The notes under the pieces: generated by a model
What the model was told of the DNA's origin: nothing
The model's database searches: none
Seen by the model: the letters and a program-made list of their open reading frames with translations, nothing else
Source: Dacryopinax spathularia
Lineage: Eukaryota > Basidiomycota > Dacrymycetes > Dacrymycetales > Dacrymycetaceae
DNA length: 64,000 nt
Assembly: GCA_037974965.1 (NCBI GenBank)
Contig: JBBPFI010000012.1
Span: 434,001 to 498,000 of the forward strand
Reading direction: 5' to 3'
Shown: positions 33,364 to 45,719 of the stretch, one piece after another
Position numbering within the stretch: position 1 is the stretch's first letter
How the letters are laid out: every line of letters begins with the position of its first letter
Position numbers and translations under genes: made by a program

Positions 33364-35256
33364 ATGGCAAATCTAGCAAATATGGATCAACCTGATCTCT
33401 TCATACTGGCTGCACTTCTTGCTTTGTCGGTGCTCTTCCTCCTGACTCGCAAGAAATCGAATCTTCCGCCTGGACCGCCTGGACTTCCGCTGCTGGGCAA
33501 CACGCTCCAGATCCCGAGGGAGTTCCTGCATGTCAAGTGCACCGAGTGGGCGAAGACTTATGGTGCATCTTCGTTACTGCTTCCTGATTATGATGGGTAT
33601 TAAGAGGAGTTGATGGTTGCAGGTCCCGTGTATAGCCTGAACGTGATGGGTAAACCGTGGTTGGTGATCAACTCGCATAAGGCAGCAGGTGATCTCTTGG
33701 ATCGAAAGTCTTCGGCATCGTCTGCTCGACCAGGGTCGATTAAGGCTTCGGAGTTTCTTAGCCGTGGGAACGTTATTTCACTGGGTAATCCTGGTCCGCT
33801 GTAAGGGCGAATCTTCTGCGCGAGGAGAATAGGAGCTAATCGCAGAGCAGATGGAGGCTCTTTCGGAAAGGCGCGCATGAGAGGTAAGTGGAATATTGCG
33901 CGAGTTGTAGAGCTTGGCTGATGGAAGAAAGCCTAAATATCCGCGTCTGTGAAGCATACTATCCCATGCAGGAAGAGGAAGCAGCCATCACAGTTCGTGG
34001 TCTCATCGAGCACCCGGAGCTTCCCACAGACATACACGCGTATCGCACCTCCGCATCGGTCGTCTGGCGTGTGCTGTACGGCGGCGAATCCCTACGGCTA
34101 AACGAGTATCACGACGCTCGGAAAATCGACGAGACTGCAGAGTATCTGCTAAAGTCGACCATGCCGCTTCGCTCGATCGTCGACATGTTCCCTTTCCTTC
34201 GTCCTGTTATTGCTCGGTCGAAGTTCCTGAGGAGGCATGCAGACAAATTCTTCTTTGAGACCACGCAGATCTTCAACCGGTTCTACGAGGAAGCTTGCGC
34301 GAAAGAGGTGAGCTTCGGATCGTTCTGGCGAGGGTGCCTGAGTGACTCACCTTTCGAAGTCATCGTATAAACCTGTCGCCAAGATATTTGCCGAGCTGGG
34401 AGACAAACAGAACCTTACGCATGACCAAAAATCTTGGTCTGCTGGGCAGCTTTTGTAAGAGCCGTCCCTCTACTTGCACATCCTTCTTTCTGACCGTTTC
34501 CAGCGCAGCGGGCCAGGACACAACGGCGACAGCGGTCCAATGGTTCGAAGCGGCGATGTTGTTGTACCCAGAGGTCGCCAAGAGAGCACAAGATGAATTG
34601 GACAGGGTTGTCGGCCAGCGCCGTCCTACGTTTGCTGACAGGAGGGACCTTCCGTATGTCGTTGCGTGCGTGAAGGAGGTGCTGAGGTGGCGCCCACCTT
34701 CGCCAGTTGGTCTCCCGCATTCTACCTCGGAGGTGAGTGCGCGAGGAAGAATACTCGGTTCTGGTTGACACGGCCCAGGACGTTGAATACAACGGCTATC
34801 TTATTCCGAAAGACACCTTCATCATTGACAATATCTGGTGAGCACGATAACTTCACCGTAGTTGAGAGCAAGACTGACATTTGAAGGGCGATGACTCATG
34901 ATCCAGAGTTATACCCCAACCCACAGGCCTTCGACCCAACGCGCTTCCTGGACAAGGATGGGCAACTTCGGCCGGCACCGCCGGACACGCACGATGACGT
35001 TCTTGTCTTCGGACATGGCCAACGCATCTGTCCCGGCAGAGATCTAGCGTATAACTCCTTGTTCATCGTCATCGCAACCATGTTGTGGGCAGTGGACATT
35101 AAGCCGCCCTTGGACGAGAACGGCAAGGAAGTCCTTCCGGACATCACGAAGATGCTTGACTTGTTCAGCGTGGTACATCCAGTGCCGTTCAAGATCAGGG
35201 CGGTGCCGAGGTTCCCAAATGCTCTCGAGCGGTTGGACGTCGTACCAGTAGTATAA
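33364..35256 (+). CDS. Cytochrome P450 monooxygenase
   Basis: Exons 33364-33562, 33623-33800, 33851-33883, 33932-34307, 34360-34454, 34504-34732, 34779-34837, 34887-35256 join to 512 aa. An N-terminal anchor ([13 protein letters not shown] type) is followed by the hinge [12 protein letters not shown]. The oxygen-binding I-helix reads [10 protein letters not shown], the K-helix KEVLRWRP, the PERF-like part FDPTRF, and the haem loop [14 protein letters not shown] with the ligand Cys. All catalytic elements are present. Short introns (46-71 nt) match those seen in Agaricomycete P450s. Membrane-bound in the ER; substrate unknown. Its TATA box and its FAD-monooxygenase neighbour suggest inducible secondary metabolism or detoxification, but that is inference. 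Confidence 0.95.
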
Positions 35257-35838
35257 CGCCCGAATCTTCGCCAGATTACTGTTCCAAGTTATTCCTTTTC
35301 GAACGCAATCCATAATTTATGTGGCAGTCAGGTCTGGAGATGCACTACCAAGCGGTCACCTGCGTCGTGAGGGCTACAGAGCAGACTCAAGGACATAACG
35401 GCAGAGCAAGATCCTGTACACCAGTGCTTCTTGTTGAGGAGACCGTCGTAGGAAGCAGCACCGCCGTGTCGTATCCCCGCAGAGGGGGCCGTTGAGGCAC
35501 CTTGACGTCGATCGTCGCCTCGAAGTCAAAATGAGTGAACACCAAGCTCCAAGAACAGGTAGCTGAATTCAAAGGTAGAATGTACCACATCGAGTTTGCC
35601 TTAGCATACAGTATTCAGAGCCGGATAGGGTATGCATGCTGCCTAGAATGCAGTAGGTGATTGGCGGTGATTTGGTAGATCGAGGAAACGCCGGATGACG
35701 CGCCTTGGCCGCAGTTCTCGCGCCCAGCACGTCCCCTACTTCGCTCAACATCAACAACGCAACGAACACCTGGCAGACGGTCTACACCATATCCGTCGAG
35801 CTCTGCCGCTCGGTATATATGCGATCACAACCCCGTAG
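35257..35838. other. Intergenic stretch
   Basis: No gene, repeat or RNA recognised. Confidence 0.5.
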
Positions 35839-37649
35839 ATGCGGTCCCGCAGGGCTCGTCAACGTCTAACTTGCTTCTATTGCTTGACGCCAACCGACGG
35901 GAAGGGGAACGTCGATCTTAACCCCTATTATTGGAGATGTCCGGCATGCGAGCAATGGAATCGACGAGATACTCGGGGGGAGATCATCCCAGATCCCGCA
36001 GCGCAGAACGTGTTTGCCAATCATAGCAGTTGGCAGCGGCGAGGTACGCGGTGTTTCCCCCTTTAGAAAGACGACGCGCATGCTGAGGGGAATTCGCAGC
36101 GTCGTTACCCGACAATTCTTTTCCTCCTGGAACACCTTGGTCTCCATTCTGTACCCAATGCGTAACAAACCAAAAACTCATCGTGGAGATGTTAGCAAAT
36201 TACTTGCCTGATGAGACGGTGAGTAGGCCCCTGACCATGGTATCTACATGCTGATGTCACTGATCAGGATCCCAGCTACCCTGCTGCGCTCGAGAGTATA
36301 CCTGCTTACCGTGCAGACTTGGAACGTCGATACCCTCCGCTGTGTGAGGATTGCCGCCCACGAGTCGAAGAAGCTCTAAGAAAGCACAACAACGATGCCA
36401 TGTCAGAGATTCGCGCCAGCATGGTTGTCAGCGGGTCGTCGACCCCGAATAATGCTTCACTGAAGACGAGGACGAAGGAAAGAGGGCAGATGCAGCGGTG
36501 GGAAATGAGAGTATGGAAAGCTCGCGGACTGGCCTGGGCGTTGGGTTTGATATTGTCTGTGGCGAGGTGCATACGGAGTGCGTGCTCTTGTCGTAGAACG
36601 AAAATATTCGCTGATACCCCTTCAGGTCTCGCTCATCCTTCCGAAGTTCCGCAAGGTTACAATGCCAATCTGGAGGTGATGGTCACGATCGCGTCTGTAC
36701 TCTGGACAACCTGGAACCCAAAGTGGTACCGCCATAGAACATACGTGGTGGCAGGAGTGCCGATCCATACTCGCGGGCTCTACAGCTGGACGGTGCGTTG
36801 GGCTGTGTCTCGTCCTCCACATCGCTGACTGCTCTCCAGCTTCTCCAGTTGACCATCTACGCTATCCGTCTTCTACTTTCCTTGTCATATTTGCATATAT
36901 GGCCGAGCGTGCTCCCCTATACACCTACGTTCTACCGCACCTTAGGCGCCATCAATTTACTCGCCGACACACTGTTGAACTACGCAGCATATACAACGAT
37001 ATCCATCAAGAAGATACCCCTAACCAATAGAACCCTGCCTCCCCTTGGGCCAGCGCCGCCCAAGCAATCATTCTACGAAAACGCCTTTGACACATTGCGC
37101 CTGTCCGACTCTCCTCAGTATACCCCATCAAAGCCACGGTCTGCACCCCAAACACCAGCTGCTTTTTCGCCAACGCGGGCTGCCTCCTCGTATAATGCAC
37201 ACATGTTGCGTCCCGGAATTTTACAAGGAGCTGCTATAACGCCGGAACTATCCTCCCCGAGGATACCGAGCACACCGCCGTTGGCTGGCTCTTCTGTCGC
37301 AACAGACGATGATGCCGCACCCATGGATATAGACCCTCCAGTCTTTCAAACCACCTCATATGATCTCCAAATGAAGCCCCAGACTTTCCCACCGCGGTAC
37401 ACTGCCACCGGTCTCGAAGATCTTCTCAGCAGTTGGAATCTCAATGACCCGACACCGCCCCAGCCCAGGATCAACGGAGTTGGCGGTGGTTGGCAGGAGG
37501 TGGGACTGCTGGAATTGCTCGAAAGTGTAGCTCTATGTGTCGGGTGGGTCACAGGGCAAATGCGAGCTCTCCAAATCGCGTGGGCTTGTGTAGCCGTCGT
37601 GGGCATATACAAACTCGGACAACAGCAGAGGTTGGGCTCGGTTAGTTGA
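35839..37649 (+). CDS. ima1: Ima1/NET5-like integral inner nuclear membrane protein
   Basis: Exons 35839-36043, 36100-36218, 36268-36577, 36626-36792, 36840-37649 join to 536 aa. The N-terminus is the Ima1 zinc-finger domain: CFYC, then RCPACEQWNRRD, GEIIPDPAAQNVFAN, FCTQC and LCEDC. Hydrophobic segments follow (LAWALGLILSVA; LLQLTIYAIRLLLSLSYL; QIAWACVAVVGIY), as in the family (TMEM201/NET5 in animals). In fission yeast Ima1 binds heterochromatin and links it to the nuclear envelope. A Ser/Pro-rich part of about 170 residues lies before the last helix. The stop overlaps the 3' end of a small gene on the other strand. The exon 3 donor could be placed at 36567 or 36578; only the latter keeps the frame. 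Confidence 0.85.
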
Positions 37650-37857
37650 TCCCCTCGTTGCCCTGAACTGCCCGCTGACGGGGTTCCAAGGCGGTTGCAG
37701 CAGGAACTGCCTTACTGAGAGCAGCTCTACCGTTACCTGTTCTGGCGACGTCCTTGGACATATCGCCTCGAATGGAAGCGCTTCTGTGGGATGCGGCTTC
37801 TGCGGCTGTCATATTGGCTGCAAGGTTCTCTTTCCGGAAGGTTTGATTGCTCGCCAT
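37642..37857 (-). CDS. Small hydrophilic protein, possibly SMP/LEA-like
   Basis: Uninterrupted 71-aa frame from ATG 37857 (an upstream ATG at 37917 would add 20 residues). It is rich in Ala, Asn, Arg and Gly: ENLAANMTAAEAASHRSASI, VARTGNGRAALSKAV, ATALEPRQRAVQGNEG. The MTAAEAASHxSA and GRAALSKAVPAA phrases resemble seed-maturation-protein (SMP) repeats, which occur in small desiccation-related proteins; this is weak. The stop codon overlaps the Ima1 stop by 8 nt in convergent orientation. It could be a chance frame. Confidence 0.42.
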   Translation of the reverse strand: MASNQTFRKENLAANMTAAEAASHRSASIRGDMSKDVARTGNGRAALSKAVPAATALEPRQRAVQGNEGIN

Positions 37858-38226
37858 GTCTCCTCTCGGATTTGTCCCTCTTGGATTTGTCTCTGTCGCG
37901 TCACGCACATGTATCATTCTTCAGCATCCTCGTAGCGCCCCATAATGGACCGTGTATCAGCGATAGATTGTTATACCACTGCTTTCCTCCATGTATGTCA
38001 TGATGAAGCCCTGATCGATTTCCCGATCATCCGCGCTTCTCAGTGCGCGTCTAAGAATGTATGCTCCGCCACTCGTCCCTGGATACGTACACTTCTATCG
38101 GCGCTCCCATCTCCTCCACCTTCCTCACCTTTGTATAGACATGACCTCGCAAGGGGTAAATACGACGTTAACGGCCAAAGTACATCACCTATAAAACCCG
38201 GTCGTGGCCATCGTAACTCACGACCA
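37858..38226. other. Divergent stretch before UBE2O
   Basis: TATAAAA at 38190-38196 is only 31 bp before the chosen UBE2O start, so either it is not a TATA box or the start lies elsewhere. Nothing else seen. Confidence 0.4.
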
Positions 38227-41226
38227 ATGCAGTTCTTCAGGGATGATACCGTGGCATTGCTTGACCGACCGACCGAACTGTCGATTGTCGTACGATGTTG
38301 GTACGACTCGATGGAGGATATCGAGCTGCCCGACACGCAAGATCCGCTTGACAGGAAGCTGGAGCGAGGTGCGCCTTAGCTTAGCTCACTATCGGTGCAC
38401 ATATGCTGAACAATGGACAATGACAGGGGAATACGGAATTGCGTCCTTCACGAATGGCCAGCGCGCTATCGTTAGGGAAGGGGACTTGGTCCTCAAAGAC
38501 CGAGCTTTCAGACCGGGCGATGTCGTCAAGCAGAATCTAACCGATGCGATGAGCGGGATTGTCACCAGCACCGTTTGCTCAGTGCAGCTGGAGCATGCGA
38601 TCACCAAAGTGCCCGTGGAGGGTTGGATCGATGCGCAGGAGATTGAGCTGGACACGGAGGTCGCCCCGGGGGATTATGTCATTTATGGCAATTGGATTGG
38701 AACTGTGAGTTATTCGGCTTATCCTTTAATGTTGAAAAGCGCTAAGGAAGACGTAACAGGTTCAGGACGTAAGTGCTGAGTCAGCGATTCCAATCTCCTG
38801 GATACTGAGCGTCATTTAGACGTTCGAGGAAACCACTTGTGTTACGAGCTCCGGTAAAGCCAGTCGAATAGCGGAACCAGGTGCCCATTTCCTAGTTGGA
38901 GAGAAGACCACAGTGCGTGAACGTACCTGGCATACAAGACCGGCGCTTACGTACTTCCAGGAAATACTCGATCCTCGGTACCTTGCCTTCTTGGGAACTG
39001 TGGAACGAACCGTAGTCGCCGTAAGACCGATTGCAGTCGCAGTCTCTTGGCTGGCAATCAATCAATCAATACCTCGGGCGGAAGCCGCAAACATACCTCG
39101 ACCAAAACGAAATTGGGCTGGGAGAGAGTTGAATGCGCTGCGACGGCTGCCTTCTGTCAGCTATGATTCGCACCGCATTATGGAGCGCGTCGTGTTCAAG
39201 GATCCGGCAGTCGCAAAGAGCCGAGGAGTCCAGCCGGTCATATACCCCATTGGTCCAAACCACAGTGTATCTGTCGAGACTTGTATAGTGAAGGATACAA
39301 GAATGACTGTATCTGTCCTATGGCAAGATGGCACGATCTCACAGCATCTTTCCACATCGCTGGTTCCTCATGCGAACATCGATGAATACGACTGCTGGTA
39401 CGTTATAATCCATCTTCCTTTCGCGGAGGCTGACTCCGAGCAGGCCAGGTGATCAGGTAATGTGGAAAGGCGAGGATGGTCCACAGGCTGTTGTAGTACA
39501 GAAAGCCTCTCCGACGCAGCGGACAGTCGAGGTCATGGTACTCAAGGACAAGCACATCGAGGTCGTTTCAGCTCTGGAAATCGATCCACAAGGCCCGTTA
39601 CCTAGCATATACGGTGTGCGGCAGGGCGACATGGTCTTGATTAACCTGCATGACAACGGCGAACAACCACCAATAGTGCCGAGACTTGGGGAGATCGAAC
39701 CGTGGACGAAGACTGCTGGGGACGGCAAGAACGGGTGGAGAACAGAACTTGCTAGACTCGGTATCAACGTGCTGCATTTTCCAGACTCTGGAGACGGCAA
39801 ACTGGGACGAGCAACCGACGTGGACTGGGTTGGAGAGGTTATCACAAACAGATTGGATGGGAACATCGAAATTATGCTTCCATCCGGACGGAAAATCGTG
39901 GAGCCCTTAAACAAACTATCATTGTTGATTGATGATGTCGACGAGATGCAGATGGGAGAGTGGCTTGAAGTGGAGGAGGTAGAGGAGGGGGGTGAAGAGA
40001 TGGACATTGACGAAGTTGGGAGTGATTGGTCTGGGGCCAGCTGGGAGACCGTTGAGGGAGAGCCTGAGAAGGATTGGGCTGCGGAAGAGGAGGAGGCTGC
40101 TGCCGTCGGTGCCACTCAGTCCGCAGATGTCGAGATGAATGGTGGCGATGAACCTGTTGCGCCGGGTGGCTTCGCCGCACCTTCGCTGAATGTGACCAGT
40201 GAAGTCGCACCAACACCAACACCACCACGATCAACAGCCGTTTCTCCGCCGCCGCCTCCAACCCCAGCCGAAGCACCTGTGGATAGCCCGAACTGGCAAC
40301 GGTTTGTCATCCAGGAAGAGTGTCCTCCTGATCATTTCTTCGCAAACAAAGAGTCCGCGGTGCCTGGCAAAGCATTCTTGGGTCGTTTACAGAAGGAATA
40401 CAAGGTTTTACAATCCAGTTTGCCAGGTAAGGATCTTACCTCTTCTGTCACTTCGTATCTAACCCGTGATTAGAAACTATACTCGTCCGTGCCTACGAGG
40501 ACCGCACGGACCTCCTTCGCTGTCTTATTCTCGGACCTGAGAATACGCCTTACGAAGATGCACCCTTCGTAATAGATTGGTACCTGGAGCCTACCTTCCC
40601 TCAGACGCCGCCAATAGCGCATTTCCATAGTTGGACCAATGGGAACGGCAGAGTGAACCCGTAAGCGAAGGCAGTTTCATCCTGGTGCCTTTACTCATGA
40701 ACGACGTAGGAACCTGTACGAAGAGGGAAAGGTATGCCTGTCCATCCTCAACACATGGACCGGCGACCGCTCGGAGTCATGGAGCGCAGCTCGGTCATCC
40801 CTGCTACAAGCCTTTGTCTCTATTCAAGGCCTGGTGCTCGTCAAAGAGCCCTGGTACTGCGAACCAGCGTATGAGAAGCTGCGAGGCACGCCCGAAGCAG
40901 AAGTCAGCAGTCGACTTTACAGCGAGAAGGCCTACGTGCTTTCACGAGGCTTCGTCCGACACGCCCTGCAACAACTGCCAGGCGGCCTGGAAAAGGAAGT
41001 CCAATGGTATTACTACGACAAAGGAATCCTAGCCAAGGTCATCCGAGACGCGAACGAGCTCATCGCGAAGAGCGAAAGCGAGCCCGAAGGCTCGACCGCC
41101 GCTTCTAGCGATCGAGCAGTTCCGAGGTTGACGCAAGGCGGCATACTGCCATTACGACGCACGCTGGCTAAGCTGCAGGCGATCCTGGATGTGCATACTG
41201 CAAGCTCAGGCTCAAGTTCAGCATGA
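38227..41226 (+). CDS. UBE2O: UBE2O-type large E2 ubiquitin-conjugating enzyme
   Basis: Exons 38227-38368, 38427-38704, 38760-38768, 38820-38912, 38961-39397, 39444-40426, 40474-40660, 40710-41226 join to 881 aa. The third exon is only 9 nt (Val-Gln-Asp) and restores IGTVQDTFEET, the SH3-like pattern of the family. The N-terminal half holds conserved regions ([34 protein letters not shown]-like). An acidic and Pro-rich linker follows, then the UBC fold from about residue 640: [30 protein letters not shown], and [13 protein letters not shown] with the active Cys. NPN in place of HPN is normal for UBE2O. Human UBE2O acts as E2 and E3 on orphan ribosomal proteins and others. The start is tentative. 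Confidence 0.92.
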
Positions 41227-42328
41227 TCAGCGCTCTCTCACTTGTATCGCTTCACCTAATCCATCGGGGGCTTAGTTTTAGGGACGGGACGGATTCGGGA
41301 TTTACCATGTGCACATACCAAGCTGTATACATATCACAGTTAATGTCAACACGAACGGAAACATCCACTTCAGCTCGGCCTGGGGGCACATATCCTGAAA
41401 GGTTATTGTCACTTCCTTGTCGAACAGACCTTTGCTGTGTAGACAATGTTGTGCGTGTTCGTGGTTGATGCTGGCTGGTGCCCGTCCTAAGTGATTGAGA
41501 CTTGCGAATCATGATGCAGCATAGCAACTGGGCGTAGCGTTGAGCGCTTCAGTTGGGTAGGTGGTGATCGTCGCATGGTGGTGGTACCGGACGAACGTTC
41601 TCCAACCAGGGGGCATAGTTATGCGGGGATTAGGGATGCAACTAGGCCTAGTCTGTTCGTTTAGATAGTTTTGCAGTCTCCCATGCGCCATAAAGCAGTC
41701 AACGTCCTGATAGCTGTGCAATCCATGTATTACTGATCGACCATAATAGCAACATGATTTCCGACTGCGCAGTTTTCATCAATTTCGAATGATAGAGTGG
41801 AAGAAGTGGTGAGTGAGGGTGATGGTGATACACGGAAGCAACTGACCCAGTAGGGAAAAAAGGGTTTCGATCGAACGCGGCGTCGGCCAAGTTGGCTCCG
41901 TGTCCAGAACGCCAGAACACGCGAAGGGCGAAGTGGGGCGGACGACGGCTATAGCGAAGGGGAGCACAAGGGAGCACAAGGGGCCCGCCCGCCTTTGGGT
42001 AGCAGACGGTTACGACACGGTCTTGCTAGACGACCATCGCACATTTCCCCTTTTCACACTTGCTTCGTTTTGCTGTCGTCGTTGGCGGTGTACTCGCTCT
42101 CTCCATATCGCTCACTCACTACTCGCTGTCTGCTGCTTTGTGGTCGACCATCTTAGAGAACGAGAGAAGGAAAGCGAGCAGGTCTGCTTTTACCTTGGCT
42201 CGCCTCGATCGCATAGAGACAATCCCACGCGCCGGCTCAATCTCCGCAACCGCTCGTTCCATCACATCTTCATCTCCTCGTCTTTCTTCGTCCCCTCCCC
42301 TCTCCCCTACCCTCCCTAGCACGCAACG
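41227..42328. other. Intergenic stretch of 1.1 kb
   Basis: Probable long 5' region of the GH16 gene; pyrimidine-rich near 42050-42320. No gene recognised. Confidence 0.5.
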
Positions 42329-44800
42329 ATGGCTCGAAAACCCGCCAACGCCTACCCCTTTGCGGCCTCTTCAGGCGCATCGACTGCCCGCCCCCCACCA
42401 CCCAACATGAACCTCAACGCTGCGCGCGTCCCCGTCAACCCCGTCACACCCGAGCGCAGGCCGCTCGACCCCAACGCGCCATCACCAACCTCAACAACGT
42501 CCACCTCATCCCGCAACCCTTTCGTCACCCCTTCACCGTCACCGAGTAACTCGAGGAATGCGGTGATGAACAGGCCGTATGGCGCGCCTTCGGCGGCGAA
42601 CTCGACTGCGTTGTTGATGCCGCCTGGGGGGAGCGCAGCGAGCAGTACGACAAGTCTGGTGTCGAGTACGAGCAGCCTGAGGCCTCAACCAACGAGCGGG
42701 AACGCACCGCGCGCAGCGCTGAGCGCACCTCCACAAACTGTGCGTACCTTTTCTCGTTCCCAGGTCGTTTTTCAGCCTGACTGACAGCGCCGAACAGACT
42801 CCAAGCAAATCTCCAACCTCAGCCCCTCCCTCCATATCAGACAAGTTCTCTCTCTCGCCGGACCCGTCTCTCTGGGGCGGCAATCTCTCCATGTCCGATC
42901 GAGAGCCGGATGATTACCTGCACAACCCCGATCCTAAGCGGGATAGGAAGAACGATAAAGGGGGCACGATGTTTACGGCTCGAGGGATTGTGAACCTCGG
43001 GTGTCTGTTCATCATGGCTGCTGGGTTGATTGCGCTATTGTGAGTCGCACTTCATTTTACTGGTACCAGAACGGTCGCTGATGTCTGTGCGTGTCTCTGC
43101 AGCGCCGGCTACCCAATAATATCCTTCTTCACGACAACCCACCAATCCTCTCAAGGCGGCTACAACCTCGGCGGGATCAACATGACCGGCCAAGTACCCG
43201 AGATCACCGGCGCCTTGGGGCTCATCGACGTCCAAACGCCCGACACTGCCAAGTCTCATACGGGATGGATGGACCAGAGCGCATATGAGCTTGTCTTCTC
43301 CGACGAGTTCAACGTTGATGGGAGGAGTTTTTACCCGGGTGACGACCCGTATTGGGAGGCTGTGGACTTGCATTATTGGTATGTTGCAATCTCTACTATG
43401 TTTATCGGCACAGGGGTTGATGTATGCGCGTGTGTAGGGAAACGAACAACTTGGAGTGGTATGATCCAGCGGCGATCACGACCACTGGTGGGAACCTCAA
43501 GATCTGGCTGAACAAGACGCGTAACCATAACTTGAACTATATGGGCGGGATGATGAGTACTTGGAACAAGTTCTGCTTCACGGGAGGGTACATTGAGGGT
43601 GCGACCCCTTTGTTCTTGCTACCGCTGGTATAGCAGCTTATATGCCTTTAGTTTCGGTCTCTCTGCCTGGTGATCCGACCGTTTGGGGTCTCTGGCCTGC
43701 GATCTGGACAATGGGCAACCTCGGCCGTGCGGGCTACGGTGCCTCACTCGACGGGATGTGGCCCTACACGTACGAATCCTGCGACGTCGGCACTCTCCCG
43801 AACCAAACCCTGAACGGTCAACCCGAAGCGGCACTGACGACCGGCGACCCAGACTGGAACGGCGCCCTGTCTTTCCTCCCCGGACAACGGACGAGCGCGT
43901 GCACATGTCCTGGGGAGGATCATCCGGGTCCGAAGAACTCTGATGGCACTTTCCCGGGAAGGTCGGCGCCGGAGATCGATATTCTTGAGGCGCAGGTGTA
44001 TCAGAGTACACGGACGGGCGCGGTGTCGCAGTCTGTGCAGATGGCGCCTTTTAACGCTTACTGGGCTGTACGTCCTGGCTCCTTCCTTGCAACATACTTG
44101 ATTGCTGACTAGGGGGTTTTTTTTTTTTTGTAGTACAACAACGCCACAGACGCAGATTTCAAGATCTACAACACCCAAATCACGGAAGCGAACACCTACC
44201 TCGGCGGCGTCTACCAACAAGCCGCCTCCTCCGTCTCGATCACCAACCAAGAATGTTACACGGGCCACCAAGCAGGCGAAACCGGCTGTTTCGCCGTCTA
44301 CGGCTTCGAGTACGAGCCCGGCGACAACGGGTACATAACCTGGATCAACAACGGCCAACCCGCATGGACAGTCTACGGCTCGGCCATGGGCCCGGACCAG
44401 CAGACCCAGATAGGACAACGGCCGATCCCCACTGAGCCTTTATATATTTTGGCGAATCTGGGGATATCGGAGAATTTCGGGGCGATCGATTATGATGAAC
44501 TGGTCTTCCCGGTGTATTTGCTCATTGATTATGTGAGGGTGTATCAGAAGCAGGGGTCGATCAATATTGGGTGCGATCCGGCGGATCATCCGACCGCGGA
44601 GTATATCAACAAGTGCGTCTGCTTCCCCTTTCACCCGACCGACCATACCATTTCATAGCATTTTATGCGCATACATGATGCTGACATGCGCATATAGGCA
44701 CCTGCTCGCTTACTCCAACTGGAACCTGACAACATGGGACCAATACGCCGAGCTCTCAGGCAGTCAATGGCCGAAGAACAAGCTCGTGGACACGTGCTAG
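42329..44800 (+). CDS. KRE6: Kre6/Skn1-family GH16 beta-glucan synthesis protein
   Basis: Exons 42329-42739, 42798-43039, 43103-43378, 43438-43598, 43652-44067, 44134-44612, 44698-44800 join to 695 aa. Type II membrane topology: a Ser/Pro/Asn-rich cytosolic N-terminus of about 200 residues, one helix ([18 protein letters not shown]), then a lumenal GH16-like domain. Family motifs: [32 protein letters not shown], and the catalytic EIDILEAQ. Several Asn-x-Thr sites lie in the lumenal part. Kre6 and Skn1 are needed for beta-1,6-glucan in the cell wall and act in the ER/Golgi or at the plasma membrane. The acceptor before exon 6 is preceded by a run of about 14 T. Basidiomycetes carry several copies of this family; which one this is cannot be said. 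Confidence 0.95.
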
Positions 44801-45719
44801 TCGCCGCCCCTAGCCTATCACTGAACCCGCCTTGTCCTTGGGCAGCAATCCTTGTTCGACGGTCATTTCGCCATAGACACGCCAACCTCCAGAGAAGGCG
44901 GCGTTGTAGCCGTATCATACCCCTTTCTGCTTCGCCTTCTTCGCCTTCCCGGACCATCCGACATCTTCGATTGCGTCGCCGGAAACGATCGGCCTTTACA
45001 ACCAAAAAGATTCTTCAGCAATTCTTGTTCGACACAAGCCCTTCATTCAGCTACCGAAAAACTCAACGCATACAACGTGTTATTCTTCAATCTCCATTCT
45101 TCGCACTTGCCCCCTTCGCATTCAGGGCGCCGTCAGCCCAGCCTCTCTTTCCGGCCGCCGCTCGTTTCAGTGCCAGTTTTTTCTTCGTCTTTGCACCTAG
45201 CATCCCAGCCCCATTTTCGCTGGGAACATAATACCCCATTTTACTTGCGCTCGCCTCTTGCTCTCCCTGCCTGATGCATCCAGATTTTCAGTATTGTGCA
45301 GATGGCCGGGTTTTATTTTGATACCATGTTTATCGTACTAGCTTGCAAATGTATATGCTGATGCACAATGAGATTGATGTCGCATGCGCTTCGGTGCTGG
45401 TCCACGCCATAGGCTCATCGGTCACGGGTTTCATTTCGGTATACAAGGCGATACAAGAACAACAACAATTCTCTTTCTCTCGATGTGTCTTTGAAGGCTA
45501 TCCATCCCCGCTGGCTCTTGTAAACACTCTCCTCGACCTGTCCCACTGGTTCGGCATCGACCTGTCCCACGCTTTCTGTGTACATCAGACTGCAGCCGCT
45601 CATGACTTGTCATCGTCGTCGTGAAAATATATAAAAGGAAGTACGCTCGTTGGAACCGCAGTGGATCTTGCTTAGTGAGCCCTGTCAGAGATAGATAAAT
45701 CAGTCCTGTCGTCCCCGTC
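44801..45719. other. Convergent intergenic stretch
   Basis: Between the Kre6-like (+) and Lsb5-like (-) genes. Nothing recognised. Confidence 0.5.
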
